Of a DNA stretch of 15,303 nt, positions 1 through 7,344 are shown piece after piece. Within the stretch, counting starts at the first letter, position 1. Each line of letters starts with the position of its first letter. A program made the translations under genes and the position numbers. The notes under the pieces are model-generated. The model worked only from the letters and a program-made list of their open reading frames with translations, was not told the DNA's origin and searched no databases. Origin of the DNA: an uncultured Clostridium sp. (GTDB lineage Bacteria; Bacillota; Clostridia; Lachnospirales; Anaerotignaceae). The stretch spans positions 1 to 15,303 of the forward strand of contig CAMXTM010000012.1 in NCBI GenBank assembly GCA_947246775.1, given 5' to 3'.

Positions 1-816
1 ATCACTATGCGCTGACACTTCTGCATGAAGTGAAACAAGCGTTTTTTCTGCGCCATAGCTATGCACTATCAAATCATGTATGCCCAATATTCCCTCATAA
101 GAAAGCACTTCCTTTTTGATTTCATTTACTAAGTCAATGGAGGGTGCTGTTCCAATAAGGGGGTTGAGCGTTTCTTTTGCTGTAGTGACACCTGTATATA
201 ATATAAACAACGCTACCACAATGCCCATATACCCATCAATATTTTTATCAAAAAAATGTTCTACCAACATACCTAATATGACAGCAGAGGTAGCGGCAAC
301 ATCACTTAAACTATCCATAGCAGTTGCTTCTAAGGTTGCCGAATCAATCATTTTGCCGATTTTTTTATTAAAAAAACACAACCATAGTTTTACTAAGATA
401 GAACACAGCAAAATTACAAAGGAAATGATATGAAAATTTGTCTGTTCTGGGTGTATTATTTTATCAAAGGAGGCTTTTAAAAGTTCTATCCCCATCAATA
501 TAATAATCAGTGATACCACAAAACCTGCAACATATTCATATCTACCATGTCCAAAGGGGTGTTCTTTATCTGCTGGTCTATCTGCCAATTTAAAGCCTAG
601 CAATGTCGCTACAGAAGAACCAGCATCAGACAAATTATTGAGTGCATCTGCCATAATAGAAACAGAAGATGTTATAATACCAGCAAACAGTTTGATAGCA
701 AAAAGAAATATATTACAAAATATGCCTACACAACCGCTTACCATACCATATTTTTTTCTTGCATCACTATCTGATATATCACATTTTACAAAATGTTTTA
801 CAATAAAATTTGTCAC
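1..816 (-). CDS. Cation diffusion facilitator (CDF) family metal efflux transporter, C-terminus cut by window edge
   Basis: Inner-membrane divalent metal/proton antiporter of the CDF family. 272 codons are visible and the reading frame runs open off the left edge. I read it from a GTG at 814-816, preceded by a GGGGAG site six bases upstream; the ATG overlapping it is followed at once by a stop in its own frame. Visible hallmarks are the ADALNNLSD segment (about residues 56-64), the loop motif HPFGHGR (86-92), and a second metal-site helix with D168 and D172 (DSLSD). After the last membrane segment the cytoplasmic dimerisation domain begins (HDLIVHSYG, then SLHAEV). By alignment the transport site would be N60/D64 plus D168/D172, that is NxxxD and DxxxD, not the DxxxD/HxxxD of Zn/Fe types; manganese is therefore a reasonable but unproven substrate. 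It lies 27 bases after the DUF2156 gene and is probably the last visible gene of that operon. Confidence 0.93.
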   Translation of the reverse strand, partial: MTNFIVKHFVKCDISDSDARKKYGMVSGCVGIFCNIFLFAIKLFAGIITSSVSIMADALNNLSDAGSSVATLLGFKLADRPADKEHPFGHGRYEYVAGFVVSLIIILMGIELLKASFDKIIHPEQTNFHIISFVILLCSILVKLWLCFFNKKIGKMIDSATLEATAMDSLSDVAATSAVILGMLVEHFFDKNIDGYMGIVVALFILYTGVTTAKETLNPLIGTAPSIDLVNEIKKEVLSYEGILGIHDLIVHSYGAEKTLVSLHAEVSAHSD

Positions 817-843
817 ATGCTTCTCCCCTTTTAAAATAGAGTG

Positions 844-1833
844 TTATCCCCATATGCCCTCTTGGTCGCTTAAATCTCTTGTGCTAATCATATATTTTTC
901 TATCATTTTAACAGGTTGATAAGAACGTTTTGCCTTTCTCATGCCCTCTATACCCATGTCTTCCTCTCGATTGATATATTCCACATCTTGACATTCATGC
1001 AATATATACTGCTGGTTTATCATAGGATAAGCACCCTCTATATCTGATTTTGCTTTTTCTATGTGTATTAGCTGCATATTGTCAGCAATTCTTTCTCCTA
1101 CTGTAAATGCTACCAATTTTCCTTTTACAAACAAGCAACCACCATTTAATCCCAACGCTTTTCTATGGTGCAAAGCAAGCATAACAGAAGTTCTTTCATC
1201 AAACAACTCTATGGATTTTTCTTCTTTTTGCTCGCTCCAATCTTCATATAAGGCAATACAATCTTTTATCATATTATCTTCTAATACAGCATATTGATAG
1301 TCTGGATATTTTGACATAAATTTATTGATATGATTTCTTTTACCATGCAATTTTTTTCCTCTTAATGTAGCAAGACTTTCTCTCTCATATACATAGTCCC
1401 AAGCCATTTCTGTAGGCTGTATAAAAAGTTCTGGGCAGCATTGCTCTATTTTTTCTTTAAAAGGCAACCATACAGAACGCAAAGTTGGCTCTGTCCCTAT
1501 GCTTTTCATATAATCTATTGCAGTATAAACTGCTTCTCTATAGTCCACAGTAACACCATATTTTGGGATTGGCGCCCACAAATAAGTAGGAACTTCTTCA
1601 AAATCTAATTTGATATACAACACATTGTCTAGCTCTGCATATTCCATTTTGCCATTTGCTCCCCAAATAAACAAATTAGCAAAGGATAAATCAGAACAAC
1701 CTAAATTCCATGGCTTTGTATAGCTTTCTATTTTATTTTTACAAGACAAATCAATTGGTCTAAATTTTAATTTTTTACTTCTGTCACTTTCTATTGTACT
1801 TTGTATTGGTTTTATTTCTAATCCTAATTCCAT
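844..1833 (-). CDS. DUF2156 domain protein (phosphatidylglycerol lysyltransferase C-terminal-like fold)
   Basis: Soluble protein of about 329 residues resembling DUF2156 (LPG_synthase_C, COG4866), the GNAT-like fold also found at the C-terminus of MprF. No membrane segments are present, so it is the stand-alone form, not a full lipid flippase/synthase. Family-like stretches are KKLHGKRNHINKF in the middle and NREEDMGIEGMRKAKRSY near the C-terminus. The frame can be extended to an ATG at 1860, overlapping the previous gene, but that start has no ribosome binding site. The ATG at 1833 has GGGAGGAC five bases upstream and leaves 16 bases after the preceding stop, so I prefer it. It lies between an Eis-like acetyltransferase and a CDF transporter. 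The biochemical role of stand-alone DUF2156 proteins is not settled; aminoacyl or acyl transfer is the family-based guess. Confidence 0.88.
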   Translation of the reverse strand: MELGLEIKPIQSTIESDRSKKLKFRPIDLSCKNKIESYTKPWNLGCSDLSFANLFIWGANGKMEYAELDNVLYIKLDFEEVPTYLWAPIPKYGVTVDYREAVYTAIDYMKSIGTEPTLRSVWLPFKEKIEQCCPELFIQPTEMAWDYVYERESLATLRGKKLHGKRNHINKFMSKYPDYQYAVLEDNMIKDCIALYEDWSEQKEEKSIELFDERTSVMLALHHRKALGLNGGCLFVKGKLVAFTVGERIADNMQLIHIEKAKSDIEGAYPMINQQYILHECQDVEYINREEDMGIEGMRKAKRSYQPVKMIEKYMISTRDLSDQEGIWG

Positions 1834-1849
1834 AATGTCCTCCCAATTT

Positions 1850-2953
1850 TTAATACTCATCTACGATATAACATTTTTGTTTACTATAATATTGTTCTAT
1901 TTTTTTTGCATTTTCACTATGGTATATTTCTACAGCATTTTGCTGCTGCAATTCCGTTAAGGAACAATAGCCAAAAAGCAGTTGTACAGCATTACCTATG
2001 CTCAGCTTTATATCAGCAGGTTTTGTTGTTGCTGTACCATTTAAGTCAAATACACCATTATTTTTTTGTATGACAGTATCTTCTATTTGTATGGCATATC
2101 CTTTTTGTTCTGTACACAAGGTAGACATCAATTTTTGCACATCTAATATGCCAGTAACGCCCTTTTCTACTACTTCTTCATAAAGCGAATTTGCTTTTAC
2201 ACAAACTTCTTCAGGCAATTTTACAGATAATTTTTTGCCCTCACCATAACAGCAAATACCCTCTATGAGTTTTTGATAAATTACATCATTTTGTGCTACG
2301 GTTTCTACTGCCTGTAATATGGATTCTGTACAGTAAAAAACAGCATAGCCTTTTACTTCCTTATTGTATTCACAAGCGATTACTTTTGCACCATCAGCTT
2401 TATAGTCATCTATTTTAAGCAGAAAATCTGCCATGGTTCTACTAATGCAGCCAGTATAGTTTTTGCTAAACTGTTCATAACACTGATACAAAGCAGCAAA
2501 ATTTTGATTGATTTCTACGATATCATCGCTTTTTGTAAAATGTGCTATGTTATCTGACTTGATATACTTACAGCGATTGACTGCAAAATGTCCAAAAGGA
2601 TAATAACTCTTTAATACTGCCGGTGTATGCACAGCCAATACATATCCTCTTTGTGCCAAAATGTTCATTGTTTTGCTAAATAGTTCTGTCATAAGTCCTT
2701 GTTTTCTATACTTTGGGTCTGTGCAAACGCCGCAAAGCATAACACCTTTTACAAGATTCCCTCTCACCCATATATGAAAAGGATAGCTTTGCATACAACA
2801 AACAATTTTATTCTCTTTTTTGATATATGTTGAAAAATCAGCTAAAAACCGCTTTTCAAAAAGCCAATTCATAAATGTCTCGCTGTCGCCAAAACAATTT
2901 TGCCACATATCAAAAAATGCTTGTTTCTGCTCTTGTGTTGCAATCTCAACCAT
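1850..2953 (-). CDS. Eis-like GNAT N-acetyltransferase with C-terminal sterol-carrier-like domain
   Basis: 367-residue acetyltransferase of the COG4552 (Eis-like) group. The N-terminal half is a GNAT domain; the acetyl-CoA pyrophosphate loop is visible as CTDPKYRKQGLMTELF (about residues 77-92), followed by the second GNAT-like region. The C-terminal about 100 residues (IKLSIGNAVQLLFGYCSL, then a short tail) match the SCP2-like domain of Eis proteins. In this family the enzyme acetylates amines, including aminoglycosides and protein lysines, but the substrate here cannot be read from sequence. The ATG at 2953 is preceded by AAAGGTGAT. It is the first gene of a run with the DUF2156 protein and the CDF transporter, with its own promoter just upstream (2993-3021). 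Confidence 0.88.
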   Translation of the reverse strand: MVEIATQEQKQAFFDMWQNCFGDSETFMNWLFEKRFLADFSTYIKKENKIVCCMQSYPFHIWVRGNLVKGVMLCGVCTDPKYRKQGLMTELFSKTMNILAQRGYVLAVHTPAVLKSYYPFGHFAVNRCKYIKSDNIAHFTKSDDIVEINQNFAALYQCYEQFSKNYTGCISRTMADFLLKIDDYKADGAKVIACEYNKEVKGYAVFYCTESILQAVETVAQNDVIYQKLIEGICCYGEGKKLSVKLPEEVCVKANSLYEEVVEKGVTGILDVQKLMSTLCTEQKGYAIQIEDTVIQKNNGVFDLNGTATTKPADIKLSIGNAVQLLFGYCSLTELQQQNAVEIYHSENAKKIEQYYSKQKCYIVDEY

Positions 2954-2992
2954 ATTATCACCTTTTTTCGTCTTTTAACCATATTCTGATAC

Positions 2993-3021
2993 ATTGTATT
3001 ACAAAAGATAAAAAAAGTCAA
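2993..3021 (-). promoter_or_regulatory. Sigma-A type promoter of the Eis-like/DUF2156/CDF operon
   Basis: On the minus strand TTGACT (3016-3021) is separated by exactly 17 bases from TACAAT (2993-2998), a near-consensus vegetative promoter. The predicted start lies about 33 bases upstream of the acetyltransferase start codon. It overlaps the T-run that follows the NUDIX gene, so termination of the previous unit and initiation of this one share the same bases. Confidence 0.75.
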
Positions 3022-3040
3022 ATAATAGTGATTATTATTT
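3010..3040 (-). terminator. Possible weak intrinsic terminator after the NUDIX gene
   Basis: A perfect 8-bp AT-only stem, AAATAATA / TATTATTT (3020-3040, loop of five), overlaps the NUDIX stop codon and is followed on the minus strand by seven T residues three bases later. With no GC pairs the stem is weak, so read-through is likely. Confidence 0.4.
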
Positions 3041-3598
3041 CAAATTTATTACTCTTTTTATTATTTTCTGATATATTGGTATCATTTTTGCTTCTGTACA
3101 ATAACTTTCTATTTCTGAAATAGGTATCCATTTTACTCCATTTGTTTCTCTTTCGTTTAATATCAGTTCGCTTTTTTCGTCTGCCTCAAAGCAATAGGTC
3201 ACATTAAAATGAAGATGAGGGCAAATATATTCCTCCTTTTTATAATGCCCCTCTACCGTTAAAATATCAAGGGATACAATGCCATTTTCCATTGGTTTTA
3301 ACTCTGATAAGCCTGTTTCCTCTTTTGTTTCTTTGATTGCCGTTTTTTGTAAATCTTGTTCTCCATCTGCATGACCGCCTATCCATGACCAAGAATTGTA
3401 AATTTTATGATATATCATCAATATTTTATCTCTATTTTTATTTACTACAATAGACGATGCCGTCATATGAAACAGCATACTACTACGATATGAAATTTTG
3501 TCATAAAACATTACAATATATTGTAACATCATTTCCTTTTGCTTTTTTTCTTCCTCATTTTGAGGTTCATATAATTTTATTTCTTCTAAAAAATTCAA
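3035..3598 (-). CDS. NUDIX hydrolase, translationally coupled to mutY
   Basis: Nucleotide-diphosphate-linked hydrolase of about 187 residues. The NUDIX box is visible as GGHADGEQDL followed by KETKEETGL (about residues 74-97). Against the classical GX5EX7REUXEEXGU motif the first Glu position reads Gln, with a Glu one residue earlier, and Arg reads Lys; the GGHADGE form is common in a subgroup of NUDIX proteins, so activity is likely. Start choice: a GTG at 3610 has AAAGG directly abutting it with no spacing, whereas TTG at 3598 has GGGTGGGA about six bases upstream and overlaps the mutY stop as TTGA. That four-base overlap is the usual coupling geometry, so I prefer TTG. The substrate is unknown; an oxidised nucleotide is suggested only by the mutY neighbour. 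Confidence 0.87.
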   Translation of the reverse strand: MNFLEEIKLYEPQNEEEKKQKEMMLQYIVMFYDKISYRSSMLFHMTASSIVVNKNRDKILMIYHKIYNSWSWIGGHADGEQDLQKTAIKETKEETGLSELKPMENGIVSLDILTVEGHYKKEEYICPHLHFNVTYCFEADEKSELILNERETNGVKWIPISEIESYCTEAKMIPIYQKIIKRVINLK

Positions 3599-4638
3599 AT
3601 CATTTCCCACCCTTTTTTTACAAATTCACGAAATGCAGAAGGCAAGGCATATTGTTGTTGTAGTTGCTCTTGTGTTGCCCAAACAAAATTACCATTATTT
3701 TCAAACGAATCCGTTTTTACAAAATAACCCTCCATTTGCCATTCAATATGTGTAAAAATATGTTTTGCTTGTCCCATTTGTTTGATGTCTGTGCTTTGTA
3801 TGCCCCATTTCTGCAATACTTCAGAGATATTGTCTTGTTTTAAACCATTAGGTAATTCCCATAAATTAGAAAGCAACCCTTTTTCTGCTCTTTTATGCAA
3901 TGCTAATTTATTTTGACACAATATAAAAAACATCATTCTTTGTTCTATTTTTCTCTGTTTTTTAGGTGTTTTATGCGGAAATGTTACGGCATTATTTTGC
4001 TTATCTGCTTCACAATATTTTTGAATAGGACATATTTCACATTTTGGCTTGCCGTTTGGCAAACAAACTACTGCGCCCAATTCCATCAGTGCTTGATTAA
4101 ACTTGCTTGGGTCTGTGTTTTTTAAAACTTGTTTTATTCTATCGCTGTATTTCTTTTTGACTTCTTTTTCCATAACATTACTATCATCGGCATATAATCT
4201 TGTCATCACTCTTAATACATTGCCATCTACTGCTGCTTCAGGCTGCCCAAATGCAATCGAACAAATTGCACCTGCGGTATATTCTCCTATGCCGCTCAAT
4301 TTTAACAGTTTTTGGTAATCATTCGGAATTTCTCCATGATAGTTTTGCATAATATCAAGCGCTGCTTTTTTTAAATTTTTTGCCCTATTATAATAACCTA
4401 AACCTTGCCACAATTTTAATAGTTTTTCTTCTGATACTTCAGATAAATGTTTTACAGTGGGCAATTCTTCCATAAAACGAATATAATATTGCTTTACTGC
4501 TTCTACTCTTGTTTGTTGCAACATAATTTCAGACACCCAAACACCATATGCTGATGGCTGTTCTCTCCATGGCAACACTCTTGCATTTTGTTGATACCAA
4601 TTTAATAAATCTTGTGTCATATCACCTAAATCTTGCAC
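3595..4638 (-). CDS. mutY: A/G-specific adenine DNA glycosylase MutY
   Basis: Base-excision repair enzyme that removes adenine mispaired with 8-oxoguanine. It is full length at 347 residues. Seen: the catalytic Glu in SEIMLQQT (E37), the helix-hairpin-helix LSGIGEYTAG (114-123), the catalytic Asp in VDGNV (D138), and four cysteines for a [4Fe-4S] cluster at 192, 200, 203 and 209, with seven rather than the classical six residues between the first two. After about residue 220 comes the NUDIX-like 8-oxoguanine recognition domain, including HIFTHIEWQMEGYFV. The GTG at 4638 has GGGAGGTG seven bases upstream; an in-frame ATG at 4620 is a poorer alternative. It follows purH after about 70 bases holding a hairpin, and overlaps the NUDIX gene downstream. 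Confidence 0.96.
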   Translation of the reverse strand: MQDLGDMTQDLLNWYQQNARVLPWREQPSAYGVWVSEIMLQQTRVEAVKQYYIRFMEELPTVKHLSEVSEEKLLKLWQGLGYYNRAKNLKKAALDIMQNYHGEIPNDYQKLLKLSGIGEYTAGAICSIAFGQPEAAVDGNVLRVMTRLYADDSNVMEKEVKKKYSDRIKQVLKNTDPSKFNQALMELGAVVCLPNGKPKCEICPIQKYCEADKQNNAVTFPHKTPKKQRKIEQRMMFFILCQNKLALHKRAEKGLLSNLWELPNGLKQDNISEVLQKWGIQSTDIKQMGQAKHIFTHIEWQMEGYFVKTDSFENNGNFVWATQEQLQQQYALPSAFREFVKKGWEMI

Positions 4639-4661
4639 ACATACACCTCCCGAAAATGCAA

Positions 4662-4691
4662 CAGCTCGACAACGTTATTGCTGTCGAGCTG
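4662..4691 (-). terminator. Perfect 10-bp inverted repeat between purH and mutY
   Basis: CAGCTCGACA (4662-4671) and TGTCGAGCTG (4682-4691) form a perfect, GC-containing stem with a ten-base loop. On the minus strand it is followed by TTGCATTTTC, a poor T-tract, so termination after purH would be partial at best. A TTGACA hexamer lies just upstream (4696-4701), with only a weak TAACGT at -10 spacing (18 bases), so an operator or RNA-processing role is also possible. Confidence 0.45.
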
Positions 4692-4707
4692 AGTCTGTCA
4701 ATCAATC

Positions 4708-6264
4708 TTAATGTCTAAAATGGCGCATACCTGTAAATATCATAGCAATACCTGCTTTGTCGCAAGCATCTATAGATTCTTGGTCACGGATAGAACCGCC
4801 TGGTTGTATAATTGCTGTAATACCTGCTTTTGCACACGCTTCTACACAGTCTGGAAATGGGAAAAAGGCATCAGATGCAAGCGCTGCACCTTTTACTGTC
4901 TCTGCTCCTAAATGGTTTGTGCCATGCTCTATTGCTTGTTCACAAGCCCATATTCTATTAACCTGTCCAGGCCCAATACCAACAGACTGTTTGTCTTTTG
5001 CAATGGCGATACCGTTTGACTTTGTATATTTTACCATTTTCCATGCAAACAATAAATCTTGCATTTCTTTTTCGCTTGGTTTTCTTTGTGTTACTACTTT
5101 TAAATCTTCTTCTACAAGCAACGCATTATCAATATCCTGTACTAATATACCACCAGACACTTTTTTAATATCAATAGAGCCTGCTGGCTGTTTTTGTGAA
5201 ATGTCTTCTAATGTCATCAAACGGATATTTTTCTTTTTCTCTAATATTTCAAGTGCCTCTTTTTCAAAAGATGGCGCAAGTACGATTTCTACAAATATTT
5301 TGTTGATTTCTTCCGCTGTTGCCTTATCAATTTCTCTATTTGCTACAATAATACCGCCAAAAATAGAAACTGGGTCAGAATTATATGCTTTCATATAAGC
5401 ATCATAAATATTTTCTGCACTTCCTACGCCACATGGGTTAGCGTGTTTGCAAGCCACAATAGTTGGCTCATCATATTCCTTTAACAACTCCAATGCACCA
5501 TTGGTATCATTGATATTATTAAAAGAAAGCTCTTTACCATGCAATTGTACCGCATTTGTTAAAACACCTTTTGTATTGCCTACTTCTCTATAAAATGCTG
5601 CTTTTTGGTGTGGATTTTCACCATAACGCATTTCTTGTACTTTTTCATAAGTCAAACTTAATGTATTAGGGAATTGCTCAATGCCTGCTTGTTTTTTCAT
5701 ATAATCTGCAATCAAGCTATCATAGTGTGATGTATGCATAAATACTTTTGCACTTAAATAAAACTTTGTATCAAGTGAAATTTCATTATTTTGCTTTAAT
5801 TCTGAAATAACTTTATCATAGTCAGCAGGGTCAATTACGACAGCAACATCTTGATAATTTTTTGCTGCTGCTCTTATCATAGTAGGTCCACCAATATCAA
5901 TATTTTCGATTGCCTGTTCTCTTGTTACGCCCTCTTTTAATATGGTTTGTTTAAAAGGATACAAGTTTACTACAACCATATCAATGGTATCAATTCCTAA
6001 ATCAGCAAGTTGTTTCATATGTTCTGCATTTCCTCTTATAGCAAGGATGCCTGCGTGTATAGAGGGGTGCAATGTCTTTACTCTACCATCTAAACATTCT
6101 GGAAAATTTGTTACACTGGAAATACCAATACAAGAAATGCCTGCATTTTGTAATGTATGATATGTTCCACCTGTAGATATGATTTCTACTCCCAACTCAC
6201 TAAGCTGTTTTGCAAATTCTACAATTCCTGTTTTATCAGATACACTAATTAAAGCACGTTTCAT
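4708..6264 (-). CDS. purH: Bifunctional AICAR formyltransferase / IMP cyclohydrolase PurH
   Basis: Catalyses the last two steps of de novo purine synthesis in the cytoplasm: transfer of a formyl group from 10-formyl-tetrahydrofolate to AICAR ribotide (ZMP), then ring closure to IMP. At 518 residues it is full length. The N-terminal cyclohydrolase domain (about 1-195) begins [11 protein letters not shown] and contains STGGTYHTL and GRVKTLHP. The formyltransferase domain contains RYGENPHQ (213-220), the catalytic Lys-His pair in KHANPCG (K273, H274), and the C-terminal segment ending GMRHFRH. The ATG at 6264 follows a strong AAAAGGAGGAT. No other purine gene is nearby; it is the second gene after a ZTP riboswitch, 40 bases behind the PARG-like gene. 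This fits regulation by its own substrate ZMP or by ZTP. Confidence 0.98.
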   Translation of the reverse strand: MKRALISVSDKTGIVEFAKQLSELGVEIISTGGTYHTLQNAGISCIGISSVTNFPECLDGRVKTLHPSIHAGILAIRGNAEHMKQLADLGIDTIDMVVVNLYPFKQTILKEGVTREQAIENIDIGGPTMIRAAAKNYQDVAVVIDPADYDKVISELKQNNEISLDTKFYLSAKVFMHTSHYDSLIADYMKKQAGIEQFPNTLSLTYEKVQEMRYGENPHQKAAFYREVGNTKGVLTNAVQLHGKELSFNNINDTNGALELLKEYDEPTIVACKHANPCGVGSAENIYDAYMKAYNSDPVSIFGGIIVANREIDKATAEEINKIFVEIVLAPSFEKEALEILEKKKNIRLMTLEDISQKQPAGSIDIKKVSGGILVQDIDNALLVEEDLKVVTQRKPSEKEMQDLLFAWKMVKYTKSNGIAIAKDKQSVGIGPGQVNRIWACEQAIEHGTNHLGAETVKGAALASDAFFPFPDCVEACAKAGITAIIQPGGSIRDQESIDACDKAGIAMIFTGMRHFRH

Positions 6265-6304
6265 AAAAATATCCTCCTTTTAAAAATTACATTTTATATA
6301 AAAA

Positions 6305-7144
6305 CTATATTGCATTATACTCTTGAAAAGCCTTGATACAAGATTGTCCTTTAGAATGGTCTAAAACAGCATGGAATACAGAATCAAAATATTGCCCCAT
6401 TCCCTCTACTAAAAGTTCTTTCCACCAAGTTGCTACCTCTTTTGGGTCATTGCGGAACACGCCACAACCATAAGCACCAAGTACCAAATGTTTCGCTTTT
6501 TGCTCTGCAAAGATTGCCAGTGCTAATTTCATTCTACGGCGCATTACTTTTTTTGCTTCTTCCACATTTTCTCCTTTTAAAATCACTTGTCCCATATTGA
6601 CTGCGGGCAATGTCAGCACAGATGCTTTTACAAAATTTTCTGCTAATTGAAATGCGCCATCACGGAAAATTACTACTTCTGGGGAATAAATTCCATAATT
6701 CAGATACATCATAGACCGATTTGCTCTATTTTCTCTGTAATATTCTTCATGCGCTGTTAATGTGGGATATAAGGTGCTAGAAACAGTCAAACTTTCCTCC
6801 TGCGCTTTTGCTCCATTTAAAAAACCTCCACCTGGATTTTTTGCACTTGCAAAGTTTAATACACCAATTTCTGTTTTACCCTCTGCTACAAGCATACGAA
6901 TTGCTTCTACTGTGGAAATATTTTCAACTCTTGTTTGTGGCTGGTTACAACTTGTGTTTATACTATATTTTTCAAGAATTTTTTCTGCCTCCATAGGGGA
7001 AATCAATATACTGTTCTGAATAGACTGCTCCATTGCCTCTTTTATCATAATTTGCTTTTTTTCTGTTTTCTCTTTTGTTGTTAGCTCATAATATCCCTGT
7101 TCCATAATTTCTAATGTTTCTTTTGCTAGTGCTTTTCTATCCAT
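6305..7144 (-). CDS. Microbial-type poly(ADP-ribose) glycohydrolase-like protein (TIGR02452 / PARG_cat family)
   Basis: 279-residue cytoplasmic protein of the bacterial/fungal-type PARG group, a macrodomain-fold ADP-ribose-binding hydrolase. The signature GGG-X6-8-QEE is present as GGGFLNGAKAQEE (105-117), including the double Glu that carries catalysis in this family. LNFASAKNPGGG precedes it, and the phosphate-binding loop GAYGCGVFRNDP lies at 223-234. The N-terminal about 60 residues form the helical lead-in usual for the family. In characterised homologues the reaction is hydrolysis of ribose-ribose bonds in ADP-ribose polymers; the natural substrate in bacteria is mostly unknown. I use ATG 7144 because GGAGGA lies six bases upstream; an in-frame extension to a TTG at 7165 would place that site inside the gene. 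It is the first gene behind the ZTP riboswitch and is followed by purH. Confidence 0.92.
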   Translation of the reverse strand: MDRKALAKETLEIMEQGYYELTTKEKTEKKQIMIKEAMEQSIQNSILISPMEAEKILEKYSINTSCNQPQTRVENISTVEAIRMLVAEGKTEIGVLNFASAKNPGGGFLNGAKAQEESLTVSSTLYPTLTAHEEYYRENRANRSMMYLNYGIYSPEVVIFRDGAFQLAENFVKASVLTLPAVNMGQVILKGENVEEAKKVMRRRMKLALAIFAEQKAKHLVLGAYGCGVFRNDPKEVATWWKELLVEGMGQYFDSVFHAVLDHSKGQSCIKAFQEYNAI

Positions 7145-7191
7145 CTTTTTCCTCCTCTGTCTCAAAGGAATCCACTTTTGTTACAAAAAAT

Positions 7192-7233
7192 GAAAAAACC
7201 GTCTGGGTATTTTTTACAATCTGCCCAGGCGGT
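7192..7233 (-). terminator. Intrinsic terminator forming the expression platform of the ZTP riboswitch
   Basis: On the minus strand ACCGCCTGGG (7224-7233) pairs with CCCAGACGGT (7198-7207), with one G-U type position, and six T residues follow (7192-7197). The 5' arm is the conserved 3' element of the ZTP aptamer, so the terminator and the folded aptamer exclude each other. This predicts read-through when ligand is bound. Confidence 0.85.
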
Positions 7234-7290
7234 CGGCTATTTCATTTGTACTCCCTGTGGTTATTCCACTTCCGCCAGTCATACAAATGT
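7221..7290 (-). promoter_or_regulatory. ZTP (pfl) riboswitch aptamer
   Basis: The minus-strand transcript matches the ZTP/pfl consensus. P1 arms CATTTGTA (7282-7289) and TACAAATG (7243-7250) are perfect. Inside lie GACTGGCGG (7272-7280), a GTGG-AATAA-CCAC hairpin (7257-7269) and GGGAG. The distal conserved block CCGACCGCCTGGGCA follows (7222-7236). GGCGG (7272-7276) can pair with CCGCC (7228-7232), the expected pseudoknot joining the two subdomains. The class binds ZMP and ZTP and turns on purine or folate genes when Z-nucleotides accumulate. Here it precedes the PARG-like gene and purH, and its 3' part is shared with the terminator at 7192-7233. Confidence 0.93.
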
Positions 7291-7307
7291 TTTTTTACTT
7301 TTTTGTT

Positions 7308-7336
7308 ATTATATATCATTTTTTGTCATGTAGCAA
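7308..7336 (-). promoter_or_regulatory. Sigma-A type promoter of the riboswitch operon
   Basis: On the minus strand TTGCTA (7331-7336) and a perfect TATAAT (7308-7313) are 17 bases apart. Transcription would start near 7301, about 11 bases before the P1 stem of the ZTP aptamer. It lies entirely after the clpB stop codon, so the riboswitch operon is independent of clpB. Confidence 0.75.
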
Positions 7337-7344
7337 TACTAAAT

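Noticed and set aside
4757..5398. A 213-codon plus-strand open frame opposite purH
   Set aside because: It lies wholly antisense to an unmistakable PurH domain, has no ribosome binding site, and its Ser/Ile/Cys-rich translation looks like a shadow of the coding strand.
7145..7165. Extending the PARG-like protein N-terminally to a TTG at 7165
   Set aside because: The strong GGAGGA site lies inside this extension and fits the ATG at 7144.
7192..7233. Treating this hairpin as the clpB terminator
   Set aside because: It is preceded by a full promoter and ZTP aptamer that share its 5' arm, so it is the riboswitch expression platform, although it would also stop clpB read-through.
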